Below, piece after piece: positions 34,067 to 45,964 of a stretch of 64,000 nucleotides of DNA. The first letter of the stretch is position 1; every line of letters begins with the position of its first letter. Where the stretch lies: NCBI GenBank assembly GCA_001683735.1, contig LUGG01000003.1, positions 1,736,001 through 1,800,000 on the forward strand, given 5' to 3'. The notes below the pieces were generated by a model. That model was not told the DNA's origin, made no database searches, and was given only the letters and a program-made list of their open reading frames with translations. Made by a program: the position numbers and the translations under genes. This stretch comes from Grifola frondosa. Its lineage: Eukaryota; Basidiomycota; Agaricomycetes; Polyporales; Grifolaceae.

Positions 34067-36171
34067 CTATGTACCCTTCTGACCCACGAATGAAAAGGTT
34101 CCACCAGCAAACCAGCGCTCGTTCGCCTCCTTTACGCGTTGAGCGGCCGCCGCGCGGTTCGTCAATTCGAATCCTATAGTATAGCAACCATCAGTTTTTA
34201 GAGAAGTGCAATACATTGTGTACCGCAGCTAACCTTGTACCGGTGTGACGGTGAGCGAAGTCGCTGTTCCCGAAGTCTGCGTGCCGCCAGCTTGCGCGGC
34301 CCTCGTGAGTGCCGCCGTGCGTAGTTTATTCGCTTTCGACAACTTGGCTGCGGTGTGAAAGGATGATCAGCAGGTGTCCTCGTGCAAATCTGGAGGACAA
34401 CGCACCTCTGCTCTTCGCCTCGCCTGCACCAGCTCTCACCTTACCGGTGCCAATCATGCCCAGTCCCTTAGTCTGGTCGAAGGCCCCCACCTCTTCCTCT
34501 GCCTCGCCGAACGCCATGCGGTTCTGCATCTTGCGCAGCTCCGTCTGCGCATACGCTTCCTTGGCCTTTCTCGCACTGACGGAGATGATACGTCAATGCA
34601 GGATGAAATATTGAACGAGATGAGACCCACCGTTTCCCTCCACGGCGCTTTTTGGGGCCGTCATTCGGAATAGGTAAAGCTTTTACGATCTTGCTGGGTG
34701 GCGGAGCAGCAAGACGATCGATGTGTTTTTCGATTTTGTCTCGGAGCTCCTCGCCATATGAACCTGTTTCGCGCATGAACACGGCAACTTTCATGAAACG
34801 GGTGATATACACACTCACCATCTCGTCGATGCCTCTCCAGGTCCATCCTAGCCGAAAGCGCGCATTTTGCCCCTACGGTGCGCTGCACTTTGAATCGGTA
34901 TTCAGGGGGTGTTTGCTGCACAAGGTCAGACTGGAAGACGAAGCCTGCGTGTCGCCGCTGAGTGACAGACGAGAAACCTGCCGCTATCTTCTTTTGGGCT
35001 CCCAGAAGCTGCGGAGAAGCGGAAATAGTTTGATGAAAGGAATACAGAGAGTAACGAACACACTTACGTAGACATTACATGCAGGCATCTTGGCAATACC
35101 ATTGAGGCCGCCGGCCACACCCAATAATTTCGCAGCTGTAGTTGTACCGACGATAGCGGATAGGTTGGGAGCAAGAATATTCATGCGTGAGCTAACGTAC
35201 ATGAAAATCTGAGTGAATTTGTCAGTCATGCCGGGCTTCGTGAGCTGAGGCCGAGCTCACCTTCTTTCGTGCCTCTTCCAGACGGTCGGCTAGATCACAG
35301 GCTCGTTGAACGGTAGCCCATTCAGCCTCTGATAGAGGCTGTCCAGATGTCGTGGTGGCGGTAACCAGCACACTCATGATGATCGCAGGCGGCAGGATGC
35401 CTTGTAAATCTACTTTCGTTGGATCCTGAATGTCAAACTTTCAGTGACTCGGCACGAACAGCATTCGTGAGGGATCTCACCTCGGAATTTCCCAAAGCGC
35501 GCACGGACCGAATGTACATTGCTGGATCAGCGACTAGTTGTTCGAGTTCAGGGAATTTGGGCGCGTAATGATCTCGAATGAACTAAAGCCGACGAACATA
35601 ACACATCAGCGGAATATATTGACGTCAACGCGTCCGGCCACACCTTATGCACAACGAGGATCTCATTGTCGACATCTACAGATAGATTGTTCGCCTGTAC
35701 GATGAGGTTGTACTCGGGATTAGAATGGGAAGGCATAGCCATTTGTTCAGCCGTGCTTGGGTTAGCCTGATACTTCTCTATTTCCTGGAAACCAGATGTC
35801 AGTAACATAAACATCGTAGCATGGATGAGCCTGACCTTCAGGATGTCCACCATGCGTTTGCTCCCATCTAGTTTTGCCACCTTTCGCACGTCCTCTATAC
35901 CGCCCAGCTCCATGCGCTGCACTTCCTCGGCATCCAACTCGTCAGCAGGTTTGATACCTCCCTCTAAAAGTAGAGCCCCGACAATCTTGTCTCCTTCTGT
36001 ACCGTCCTCTCCTTCGCCCTCTCCTTCTGACATTTCATCGTCGGATAGTGCCTTGCGTTTAAGACCGTTGGAGGTGCTCGGCTCAGGTTGCTCAGGTTGC
36101 TCTAGAAGGTCTTCCTCTCCCTCAGAAAGTCCATCAAGGTCGGCCAAAAGTTCGTCGGCAAGTGCGCTCAT
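34067..36171 (-). CDS. PRP31: U4/U6 snRNP protein Prp31
   Basis: Prp31 binds the 15.5K protein and the U4 snRNA stem and links U4/U6 with U5 in the spliceosomal tri-snRNP. The translation starts [20 protein letters not shown] with an acidic stretch, followed by a coiled region. The Nop domain follows ([74 protein letters not shown]). The PRP31 C-terminal domain comes next ([47 protein letters not shown]), ending in SFVGQK. Around ten short exons make it up. The stop at 34067-34069 faces that of ISU1, and the start faces the carboxylase gene. Confidence 0.93.
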
Positions 36172-36595
36172 GATTAAAGGTCGAGAATATAAACGGATGC
36201 GGAGAGGGCGGCTTCAAGAGATGACCGGGCGGAGTTTCAAAATCACGATTCTTAATAACCCTGTTATGTGCTTAATCCGGCTTCAATGTCTTGTAAATAT
36301 TTACTTGCAAGGGCTGCTTTTAATTTTATCTGATGTGGTGATGTATGTATATCGTCATGCGTATTTTTGCGTACATTGTTTCGACCGTGTCAATCTGCGA
36401 ATATACCGAATTGTTGTCCCCCCCACATCTATGAATCGATTAGCCGCGATCGAGTCGCGCTTATGGGCGTCTACGCGTGCAACATAGCTCATGTGATCGT
36501 CCGGGGTAACATTCTTAGTGCAAGCCCCGAACTATTTAACGTCCAGCTCGAGGACCCTGGTCTCTGAACCATCTCCTAGCGTCGTCGCTTCCACC
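36172..36595. promoter_or_regulatory. Divergent promoter region of PRP31 and the carboxylase gene
   Basis: 424 bp between two outward-facing start codons. The middle is AT-rich. I see no open frame or repeat of note. Confidence 0.4.
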
Positions 36596-38904
36596 ATGCG
36601 TTTCAGCCTTCAGACCGTCAAGGTAGTCCGCCATGGGTTGGCCAGAGGACGGCGAGCCTACCATCCTTCTGTGCTCCCCTCGCTCATCTCGACGTCCTCT
36701 CCCGAATTCGCTGCCAAGGCTGCCGCTATGGATGTCCTGGTAGCAGACGTCGAAGCTAAGATGGCAGCTGCACGACTAGGAGGAGGACCGAAAGCCGCCG
36801 AACGTATGAGAAGCAAAGGCAAGAAACTGCCTCGCGAGAGGTTTGTACGCTCCCTATGAATTACATGAGTGGAAGCTGAGTCCAGCTGTTTCAGGCTGGC
36901 TCTCCTTCTGGACCCACACACGCCGTTCCTCGAGCTTTCACAGCTGGCTGCTCATGACGTTTATCCGGAGTCAGTCCCGTGCGCAGGTATCATTACTGGT
37001 ATAGGTCGAATCTCTGGACGGGAGTGTGTAATTGTAGTAAATGACGCGACTGTCAAGGGCGGGTCGTATTACCCGATCACTGTTTGTCTCACTTCTTATG
37101 TTTTCGGCTGTTTCATGTTGACCATCAGAGGCGTTCATTCGCAATTAGGTAAAGAAGCACATTCGCGCTCAAGAAGTTGCTAGAGAGCATGGATTACCCT
37201 GCGTTTACGTTGGTACGTGCAGATCTACTGAGTATATGACTGAAAGCTTTATATTGTCATGTTGAGACAGTTGAGTCTGGTGGAGCTGCACTACCACATC
37301 AAGCCAATGTTAGAAACCTGCTTATTTTAACCTCCCCAATTGATCCTAATGACATTGTGCGATGCAGGTCTTTCCGGACAAGGAACATTTTGGGCGTATA
37401 TTTTATAACATGGCGCAGATGTCTGCGTTAGGAATTCCTCAAATTGCTATCGTTCATGGCATCTCAGTTGCAGGTCATTCATCCCTGATACGTCAACTCC
37501 GACATACTAATGTATCGTCTTGCAGGAGGCGCATACGTGCCAGCAATGGCCGATGAGAACATTATTGTGCGAGAACAAGGTCGTATTTTCCTTGCCGGTC
37601 CCCCGCTAGTCAAGGCTGCCACTGGCGAAGAAGTAGACGAAGAGACATTAGGCGGTGGCCAGATGCACTCTTCCGAAAGTGGAGTGACGGATCATCTGGC
37701 CAGGGATGATGAACATGCCATCGCGATTGCAAGAGGTATCGTCAGCGACCTTGGAAAGGCGGGAGGACAGCCAGTACCGGTAAGTTCAACATTATCTACC
37801 GAAGCTTCAAAGCAGACTGGTCTACTCGCGCGTATTAGCCATCAATACTGCCAGAAAATCCACTGTACCCCGCATCAGAGCTTCATGGCATCGTCGGTAC
37901 CGATCTTCGTCAGGCATTTGACGTGAGGGACGTTATTTCTCGAGTAGTCGACGGTAGCCGCTTCCGAGAGTTCAAGAAAGAGTACGGGACAACCGTGGTC
38001 ACAGTCAGTATCTTCGACATTACTATGGTGCTCGCGCTTTACAATTTTAATTGTGTACCACCTGCAGGGTTTCGCCCACATTCACGGCTACCCAGTAGGG
38101 ATCGTGGGGAACAACGGCATTCTATTCTCGCAGTCGGCTCTCAAGGCGACACACTTCATCGAGTTGTGTTCTCAACGCCAGATCCCGCTCCTCTTCCTTG
38201 TCAATGTCACAGGATATATGGTAGGTTCCAAAGCGGAGAAGGGCGGCATTGCGAAGGACGGCGCGAAGATGGTCAGGGCTGTGGCATGTGCTGATGTCCC
38301 GAAGTTGACTGTCATTGTTGGCGGAAGTTACGGTGCTGGTAATTACGGTATGTTTTCGAACGCGATGTATGTTCGTCATGAAGTGATTGATATTTGACTA
38401 GGAATGTGTGGGCGTGCTGTGAGTATTAGATAATTTCGTAGGTACGTTCTGTCTGACAGCAACAACAGTATTCTCCTAGATTCCTGTGGATGTGGCCGGT
38501 ATGTCCGCAAATTTTTTGCTGGCAAATGTGCAGTCACGCTGATGAACTACTAGAATGCTAAGGTCTCCGTGATGGGTCCTGGGCAACTTTCTCAGGTTAT
38601 GGCTACTGTGTCTAAGTACGCGCTTGCTATAAGCATTCACCGAGTTTGATAATTTAAACTCATGTTATTTAGGGATCCTACAAAACATTCATCATTGAAG
38701 GAGGAGATCGAGGAGCAATCCACCGCGCTGTACGCTTCTGCACGGTTATGGGACGACGGGATTATCAAGCCTACAGACACGCGGGACACTGTGGGTCTTG
38801 CCCTCGCTCTGGCCGCTAGACAACGAGGAGAAGCGGCGTCGAGAAATGGTTTTTCCACGACATGGGATGGCGATGGCAAGGGATTCGGCGTGTTCAGAAT
38901 GTAA
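36596..38904 (+). CDS. MCCB: Methylcrotonoyl-CoA carboxylase beta subunit, mitochondrial
   Basis: Carboxyltransferase subunit of the biotin enzyme that carboxylates 3-methylcrotonyl-CoA in leucine breakdown in the mitochondrial matrix. An Arg/Ser-rich presequence ([20 protein letters not shown]) precedes the carboxyltransferase N domain: [69 protein letters not shown] and [16 protein letters not shown]. The C domain follows: [59 protein letters not shown] and [10 protein letters not shown]. It ends with [20 protein letters not shown], the usual end of acyl-CoA carboxylase beta chains. About ten introns split it. The stop lies 67 bp from the stop of the convergent WD40 gene. Propionyl-CoA carboxylase is the main alternative, but the glycine-rich segments fit MCC better. 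Confidence 0.9.
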
Positions 38905-38970
38905 ATATCTTGAAAGTAGATATACAACCATTGTATAATACCAAGAAGCGTCAGCATATTTTGTGGCTGT

Positions 38971-40473
38971 CTACGCCCTCCTTTTTTTGCGCATTGGTAC
39001 ATCTCCATCTCCGTCCACGTCTATCGGATACTCGCCATTGCTACGTTTTGAGCCGCTCTCTACACCTGGAGATGACAGCGGGAAGGAAGTTGGGCTAGAC
39101 CAGACATTAAGTCGGGAGTCTTCACCCCCCGTAAGAAGGACGTTGTTCTATCATCGGATCAATTTATTAGATCGAGCCGACACCTGTATCCGACCAATGC
39201 CTTACTCTTTCGTCCCATAACACTGACCGAACGACGCCGCTGTGGCCAGTGGTCCAAGTATGCTGGAGCAGCCACGGAGCACTCGGGTCGGAGAACGTTG
39301 AGCGAGATAACAGCGCGACATCGCCTCTGAATGTAAAATCTGTCAGTGAATCATGGTCTAGATTCAACAACATACTACGCACTCATTCGAACCCGCAAAT
39401 ACGCTAAGGTCGTTGTCTGAATCGGCTGCAAAGCTGGAATTGTTATGACAACCGATAAGATAGTCGGTCACCCAAGTCATATCCTGTCTGTGTATCGATG
39501 GTTGACGGATATCTATGTCCTGTATCTGGTCAAACTACCACGGAGAGGTCAGGGAAAAAGCTATACACCACGCAAACATTGTACAAACCTCGCTTGACCA
39601 AACGCTAAACGTCTCCATGTCACTAGAGGCCCACACACCAGGAGGACCCGTCCGGCCGTACACCCATCCAGCTTGTGCAACGCTGCAGCCCCAGTTTCCG
39701 ACGTGTATCCCCGCCTCGTCTTCGTCTTGCTCATCCGCGTTTGATGTACAAACCAGTCCATCCGAGGATGCGGATAACAGAACATTACCCGCGATTAAGA
39801 TTGAAGACGACGAGGGACGGAAGAAATGCAAGGCAGTGATGTCGTCGGAATGAGTCGAAGAGTGCGCTCTAAGAGGTGCAGCTGGATTGCGGGGATCCCT
39901 AAAAAATTAATGATCAACTTGGGACAGAGCAGCAGTATGAGCCCAACACACCAGTAGAGAATCAACGCATCGTCGCCTTTCAGTTCCGTGCCGGCAGCAA
40001 TGGTCATACCATCGGCAGAGACATCGCACGAGAGCAAAGCGCGGGATGCGCCAGATGTCAAGGCAGTCACTGCTCATAGATAAGACGTCGTAACACTCCG
40101 GTTGAGTTCAGCTACACAGTTAGTGCATTATTCACGTTCCCTGCTCACTGTGTAGTCCAATTACTCCGGCGCGTTCATCCCAAGCCTTGACCGCTCCGTC
40201 TTTCCCGCACGAGACGAGAACTTGAGAGGCAGCATTGGCAAAATTAGGAACAGATCTCAGCGCAGTGATGGATGATTCATGTCCAGGCAAAGTTTGCGTG
40301 ACCTGCAAGCGCGACTTGTCGAACAGATGTATGGCATTTGTCGGCGCAGACGAAGCGGCGGCATAATAAGAGGGAAGAGAGGCGAGATAGAGTACGTAAG
40401 CCTCCGTTGGAAGAGAGGCAGACCTAATAGGGGCAGATATATTTTTGAAGGAGGGGTTATCGAGGAGAGACAT
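38971..40473 (-). CDS. WD40 repeat protein, WDR89-like
   Basis: A beta-propeller of about six WD40 repeats; WDR89-type proteins are poorly characterised. The start at 40473 (MSLLDNPSFKNIS) leads into NAIHLFDKSRLQVTQTLPGH, ALRSVPN, VLVSCGKDGAVKAWDER, SCDVSADGMTIAAGTELKGD, HSDDITALHFF and VLLSASSDGLVCTSN. Then come an acidic stretch, WVYGRTGPPGVWASSDMETF, GHSGVVRSVLWDER and, after a last intron, NNVLLTGGEDSRLNVWSS. The final exon, ending in a basic RKKRRA at 38971, is easy to miss because the frame upstream runs on to a false stop at 39167. The WDR89 assignment rests on repeat pattern and order, so it is moderate. Confidence 0.78.
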
Positions 40474-40973
40474 TGGTGGTGGCTGATGATATGTACGAGA
40501 GGATCGCGAGAGATTTTCCAGGAGGGTTTCCTGTTATGGATGATTAGATAAGCAGCAACCATAAGCGCTCTACTGCGCTTGGCGCTATACTGACTGTTCG
40601 TGGTCTCTTGTTTCTTCCTCATCTTCCTCATCCTCTTGTCGTCGTCGCCTTTGCTGTCTGCGACGAAACCGACCTCGTTTCGCCTTGGACCACGCAATCT
40701 GCGTACTCACTCTCTCTTAACCCACGCTCCTTTTCGACCCCTAAGCTCCTCGCTTTCGATTGCTTCCGGCCCCAGCTTCCCTTTCACGCACTTCCGCAAA
40801 ATCGCCACCATAGAATCTCTCGTCGTTCTCGATTGCAATCATATTTATACTCATCTGCAAATATGCGTCGCGCTCGTGAGTCGACTTGCGTTCACCTTCC
40901 ATGTTTCACCGGCGAAATCTGTGGGCTAACCATCAACACTTGGCTGTCTTCAATGAATTCGGCGCATTAGCTC

Positions 40974-41647
40974 CACGTCTGAATCGTTTGCCCCAGCGCT
41001 TGGATTAACCCTTATTCCTGCGCCTCTTGGTAAGTGCTGCTCTGACTAGAATTGCACGACGCGTGCTCATCATTGTTTGCTTCTCGCGGATCCTCCTTGA
41101 CTTAGACTTGTCCCTTCCCCTTGTGGACGAGAAGGCAGCGCTTCCAGCCATCATTGTAACACCTTCGTCACCGTCATCGGAAACTGACTTCTCTATCGCT
41201 TTTCCTCCGCCCCCACCTAAACCCACCCTGGCGGAGCGCTTCCTTCCTCTTGTGCCCGCACTTCCTCCACTTAGCTCCTACCTCCCTTCCCAGATCCAAC
41301 TTCCGCCATCCCCATTTAAAACCCAGTTTGACGAGAATAGCATGCCATTCTACTCGTTGAAGACTCGCGCGCGGACCATGATTCTCCTGATGTTGCTGTT
41401 GTTCATCATGGCTTCCCACCTGGTTATACACCGACTTGCAAGCAGTCACCCGCGTTTAGAGTTCGGCGTGGTCCCCAACGGCGATATCGACCTTGTATCT
41501 CTTGCGAACGTCGGAGACGTTGACATTTTCGGTGCGCAGGCAGACTCCCACGACGTCAACGATGTATCAACTCCCACAATCGGCGGGTGGTTCAACCTGC
41601 ATGCTTTGTGGGCTCCAATGCCCATCAGACACGAAGCGGAATACTGA
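40974..41647 (+). CDS. Hypothetical single-pass membrane protein, N-terminus uncertain
   Basis: Unrecognised. Two exons can be joined in frame: one ending CCTCTTG at 41030, and 41106-41647. They give a Ser/Pro-rich stretch (AALPAIIVTPSSPSSETD, FPPPPPKPTLAERFLPLVP), then one strong membrane helix flanked by Arg (RARTMILLMLLLFIMASHLV). A C-terminal region of about 70 residues ends at 41647. A possible first exon at 40854 (MRRAR) does not join in frame with an obvious intron. Topology is probably N-terminus in the cytosol. Confidence 0.4.
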
Positions 41648-42586
41648 TTTCGTTGTCTGGGAGGCAGAGCCCGCAACGCCGTGACTTTCCATCAGACATC
41701 AAGAAGGTCAGCCGCAAACCTCCATCACTTCTTCACGACACGTCACGTCCGGGCCATTGGTAGTTGTAATGTCGTTGGATACACCAAGGGGAGCTTCCCT
41801 ACTCATTCGTAGAATATAGGAGTTTGGCAAGGGTTTATTTGCACTTCGCCCTTCGCGGAGATATTTATTGCGCACATCTGGCTCGGCTGTCAAGGTCTGA
41901 CTCGCTCAGTTATCATCGCTGCTTATTGCTTGTTGCTCCCTTCATCGTTCGCATTAGGATCGGATCTTTTACTTGTTCGTTTATTTGTAACTATCCCTAG
42001 TGCAGTTGAAAGGTGGAGATGATACATTATATACTTTACTAGCATGTCTTCCGTGTAGGAAGGCTTAGATAAGACAAGTGCAACATTTCCTTGTCATGTA
42101 CCACCTGAAAGACACGGACAGCGAATTTTCTCGAAGGTGCGCTAAGTTGTCGGTTGTTAACCGTGTGTTCTCGACTACCGGAAATGGTGAAGAAATATCA
42201 CACCCCGCCGTGCACGATATCGATTCAGATGTTACCCAGTCACTATCACAAGTTTGCCGCCGACCAGAAATCAGCTCCTTAATACCCGTGCGGTGTTGAT
42301 CTAGAGACCAGAGCACCAGAGTATACAAGGACGTCCAGATAGAATTCAAACATACCGGGGAAAACTCTGCGAACTTGACTCGAATTTTAATGGGTCGCGG
42401 CCACGTGCCTTATAAACGAAGGCTGGAACCAGGAGCTCAGCGCTCAGCGCTCATTAGTGTCGGCCGCGTTGGGGCGTCCCCACAACGTTCTCAAGTTCAG
42501 CCTCTCAAGCAACATCTTTCTACTTCCACCACCGTTAACGGCTACTAATCTGCACACATAGCTTAGCATTGCGCGTCTCCTTCGTC
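41648..42586. other. Spacer without a recognised gene
   Basis: Only short unrelated open frames are present. About 42434-42460, upstream of the acyltransferase, contains AGCGCTCAGCGCTCAGCGCTC-like short repeats. The last 200 bp are the likely promoter of the acyltransferase. Confidence 0.4.
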
Positions 42587-44660
42587 ATGGACGCGCTCTT
42601 TGTTCCTCTGGCTGAAGCCACCGGAGCATCTATCGACCAAATAAAAGTGAGTCCAAAATTTGCTCTGTGTGCTATTGGATCCTCATCATGAGTTGTCTTG
42701 TTAGTTAATATCCTGTCTTCTAATATCCTATCCCTTAGGCAGCGTATTCATACGCATACCATCTTCACGCCCTGACCTGAAGCACCTCTTCAGCATTGTG
42801 ATTACACTCTTCTATTTCTTGCCTGTGCTGCGCATGTGGACCGGATTTCTGCAACTATTGGCAAGTGCGATCGGGACCTATGTTATCGCCGCTAATATCG
42901 AAGACCCGAATATGCCCTGGATTGTTTTCGCGTGAGTCTCTAAATATGCCAGTCTTCCGTTCTCACTCATGATTTGTGTTAGCTTTACTATGGGACACCT
43001 CACTATTAAGTATGTTGCTCCCTTTTACAAAGATGAATCCGTATGCGTTTTAACCTATAGTTCAGCCATGTTATTCGGGCCATCTACAGCTTGAGTTATG
43101 AGACGGCCGAGATTACCGGCCCTCAGATGGTGTTGACGATGAAATTAACGACTTTTGCCTGGAACGTTTGGGACGGCCGACGATCTATCGAGGTTAGCAT
43201 ACGGTGTGTGACTGATCGGTGATATCCCGACCGATGTCTATGTATTCGCAGGAATTGGATAAATGGCAGCAACAATCACGCGTCGCTGAGTATCCTTCTC
43301 TACTTGCATTTCTTGGTTATGCGTAAGCCCGCTCATCTTTATGTTGAGACTCCATCTGAGAGCACTTTTGTGCAATGCAGCTTCTACTTCCCAGGAATCC
43401 TTGTTGGCCCCTACCTCACGTACGCAGATTATATGGCATTGATTACCGGTACACTCTTCAAAGCCGCCGAGAAGCGCGAGGAAGACGAACGTTCGTCTGG
43501 CAAACATAAGAGACTCGTGCCGAAAGGCAGGAAACGCGTTGCGTACCGCAAGATGGCGATAGGACTCGCCTTCTTGGGATCATACGTCCTGTTTGGTGGG
43601 ACCTATAACTTCGGCGTGACTATTCAAGATTGGTTCCCAAGGTCAAATTTTCTGTATCGGTTAGTTCAATTTACGACGCGTCTCTCAGGCGGCTGACATA
43701 TGTGTCTGCACAGAATTGGATATTTCCAGATCTGCGGTTTCTTCGAGAGGACCAAGTACTATGCGATATGGACGCTCACAGAGGTTTGTTCCTCCATTGG
43801 CTGCGATGCTGTGATTCTTGATTCAAGTATTCTTGTGAATTTCATAGGGTGCGTCTATCCTCACCGGTCTTGGATTTACTGGTTATGCTCCATCCGGCGG
43901 GACCCGCTGGGAAGGCGCTGCGAATGTAGACATCTGGAACATCGAGTTTGCACCCAATCTGAAGGTCTTGCTCGACTCCTGGAATATGAAGACTAACGTG
44001 TGGTTACGGGAGTGCGTCTATAAGCGCGTGACGCCAAAGGGAAAGAAACCTGGCTTCAGAAGCAGCATGATTACGTTCATGACCAGTGCCTTCTGGGTGA
44101 GCATGCACGGACCGAGCACGGTAGACCGCTGATGTATATCCTCTATAGCACGGCATCTCTGGAGGATATTATCTGACGTTCTTTTTCGCCGGTTTCGTAC
44201 AAACCGTTGGACGTCTATGCCGGAGCCACCTACGTCCCCTCTTCCTGCCTGCCACCTACGTCTCTAATCGGAATGCACCTCCTCCTCCTCAAACGCCATT
44301 GAAGCGTGCATACGATATCGTTGGCACTCTGTGTGCCTGCTCGTGCTCAACTATCTCGTCTTGCCGTTCATGCTACTTACGATCAAAGACTCGCTTCTGG
44401 GTTGGAGTAACTTGCACTGGTACGGCCACTGGATCATAGGCGGCGCTCTGCTGTTCTTCTATGGCGGCGGGACAAGGGCGCTGAGAAGGTGCCAGACAGC
44501 ACGGATGAAAAAGGCTGGGTTGAAGAGGGACAAGTTGCAGGCTGATCTACCGGGCTCTGGGACGGTCACCCCGATGCCGAGGGCACCTACGCTGCCCCCT
44601 TTCGATGAGGCGGCGAGGGAAATTGAGCAGACGGAATTTATGCGATCTGTGAGTGATTGA
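42587..44660 (+). CDS. ALE1: Lysophospholipid acyltransferase, MBOAT family (ALE1/LPT1-like)
   Basis: Endoplasmic reticulum enzyme that reacylates lysophospholipids with acyl-CoA in the Lands cycle. It starts MDALFVPLAEATGASIDQIK and has about ten membrane segments. MBOAT marks are clear: the conserved Asn in NVDIWNIEFAPN, WNMKTNVWLRECVYKR, and the catalytic His in TSAFWHGISGGYYL. AFYFPGILVGPYLTYADYM is typical of the ALE1 branch. The tail is polar (LPGSGTVTPMPRAPTLPPFD). Exon 1 is 42587-42646; several 50-70 bp introns follow. The frame slips once at about 44331, within a membrane segment, where the family is continuous. It may act with GPC1 (31.1 kb) in phosphatidylcholine turnover, although the genes are not adjacent. 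Confidence 0.9.
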
Positions 44661-44906
44661 CGAGCAATAGATAGTCGGGAATGTCGCAAGGATAGATAGA
44701 TCTATGTACTCCGGATGCACACTCATTTCTACCTACATAAAAGTATTCATAACAGTAGATTCACTATTTTTATGGCGCATGCGGTCTATCTCGAGTGCAT
44801 GCACTGGCATACAGGCGCTTGACAATTTGTCAAAACTGTGATTGCATTCAACTTGAGCTTGAGTTAGTGCCACAGCGTCATCAATCGCGTCTCTACTCTA
44901 ACCGTC

Positions 44907-45753
44907 ATGTCGCGAGCTGCTGCTGCCGACGCCCTCCCTCCTACAGCGCGTTCCATCGCACTGCTCCTCGCTTCCACGCCCACCGTTCAGGATGCACACC
45001 CAGGCGTGCTACACCAGCTACTCGAATTTTCTCATAGATACACGGCACAGGTGCTCTCCGACGCGTTGATGTACGCAGAACATGCGGGACGGACAGGCAA
45101 GATTGAAATGGATGACGTTGTGCTCGCCGTGCAGGCGCGCGTCGGCTGGGAGTTTGGTGGTCGAGTGCCCAAGGAGGTTAGTGTTTCCTCCACTTGCAAC
45201 TGAAAGATGTGGCTAATATGTGACCATGCAGTACATACATTCCCTCGCGACCCAGACGAACTCTGTCCCGCTACCCGTCGTCCCCGAAGTTTTCGGCGTC
45301 CGCCTCCCCAACCCCTCCGACTGCCTCACCTCCGTGAACTTTGATCTCATCCCGACCAAGCCCCCGCCCGGCGTAAAGCTCTACGACGAAGAGGTGGAGG
45401 AGATCGAAGAGTCTGAATCGGAGGATGAGGACGAGGACATGGAGCCCGCCCCGATCCCCCTCGCTGCCGCACCGATAAGCCTGAATCAAGCGGCGCGCAG
45501 TGCCCCGGTACCGCCCACCGTGCCGATAGGTGCAGTGCAGACACCATCGGACGTAGATATGATGACGCCCGCAATGCCAGTCGCGGAGGAGGCAAGTGAT
45601 GCGGAGGAAGAAGACGGGCTGTTTGCAGGCGGAGACGAGGAGGAAGAGGAGAGTGCGGATGAGCCTATGGAGGAGGTCGCCGCGACGGGGCCATCTACAG
45701 TAGGCACGAATGGCGTAAAGCGGAAGTTGGTCGAGGAAGAGGACTATGATTAG
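44907..45753 (+). CDS. TAF9: TFIID/SAGA subunit TAF9
   Basis: TAF9 pairs with TAF6 through a histone fold in TFIID and SAGA. The first exon (44907-45176) encodes that fold: ARSIALLLASTPTVQDAHPG, LEFSHRYTAQVLSDALMYAE and IEMDDVVLAVQARVGWEF. The second (45232-45753) opens YIHSLATQTNSVPLPVVPE and continues RLPNPSDCLTSVNFDLIP, the conserved region just after the fold. An acidic, Ala/Pro-rich tail ends GVKRKLVEEEDYD. One intron with standard borders; frame intact. The acidic tail is longer than in yeast but common in basidiomycetes. Confidence 0.93.
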
Positions 45754-45964
45754 TCTTGGGTTCGCGGACGGCTTTGGACGAGTTTTACGGGTCTATATTG
45801 TACTTATGCAAGTATCCTGCTGTATTATGGTAATTCATTGGTGTACAAGAGAATTTGAAGCATATGTATTATATATATATACATGAGAGTTCGAGGCGCG
45901 TCCAATAAAGCATAAAGCAGCATCTGAAAGGTAAGCAAGACATACATATGACCAGACAGCAAGC

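Noticed and set aside
39167..39382. Stop at 39167 as the end of the WD40 gene
   Set aside because: An intron after WDER leads to NNVLLTGGEDSRLNVW, the missing last repeat, so the gene ends at 38971.
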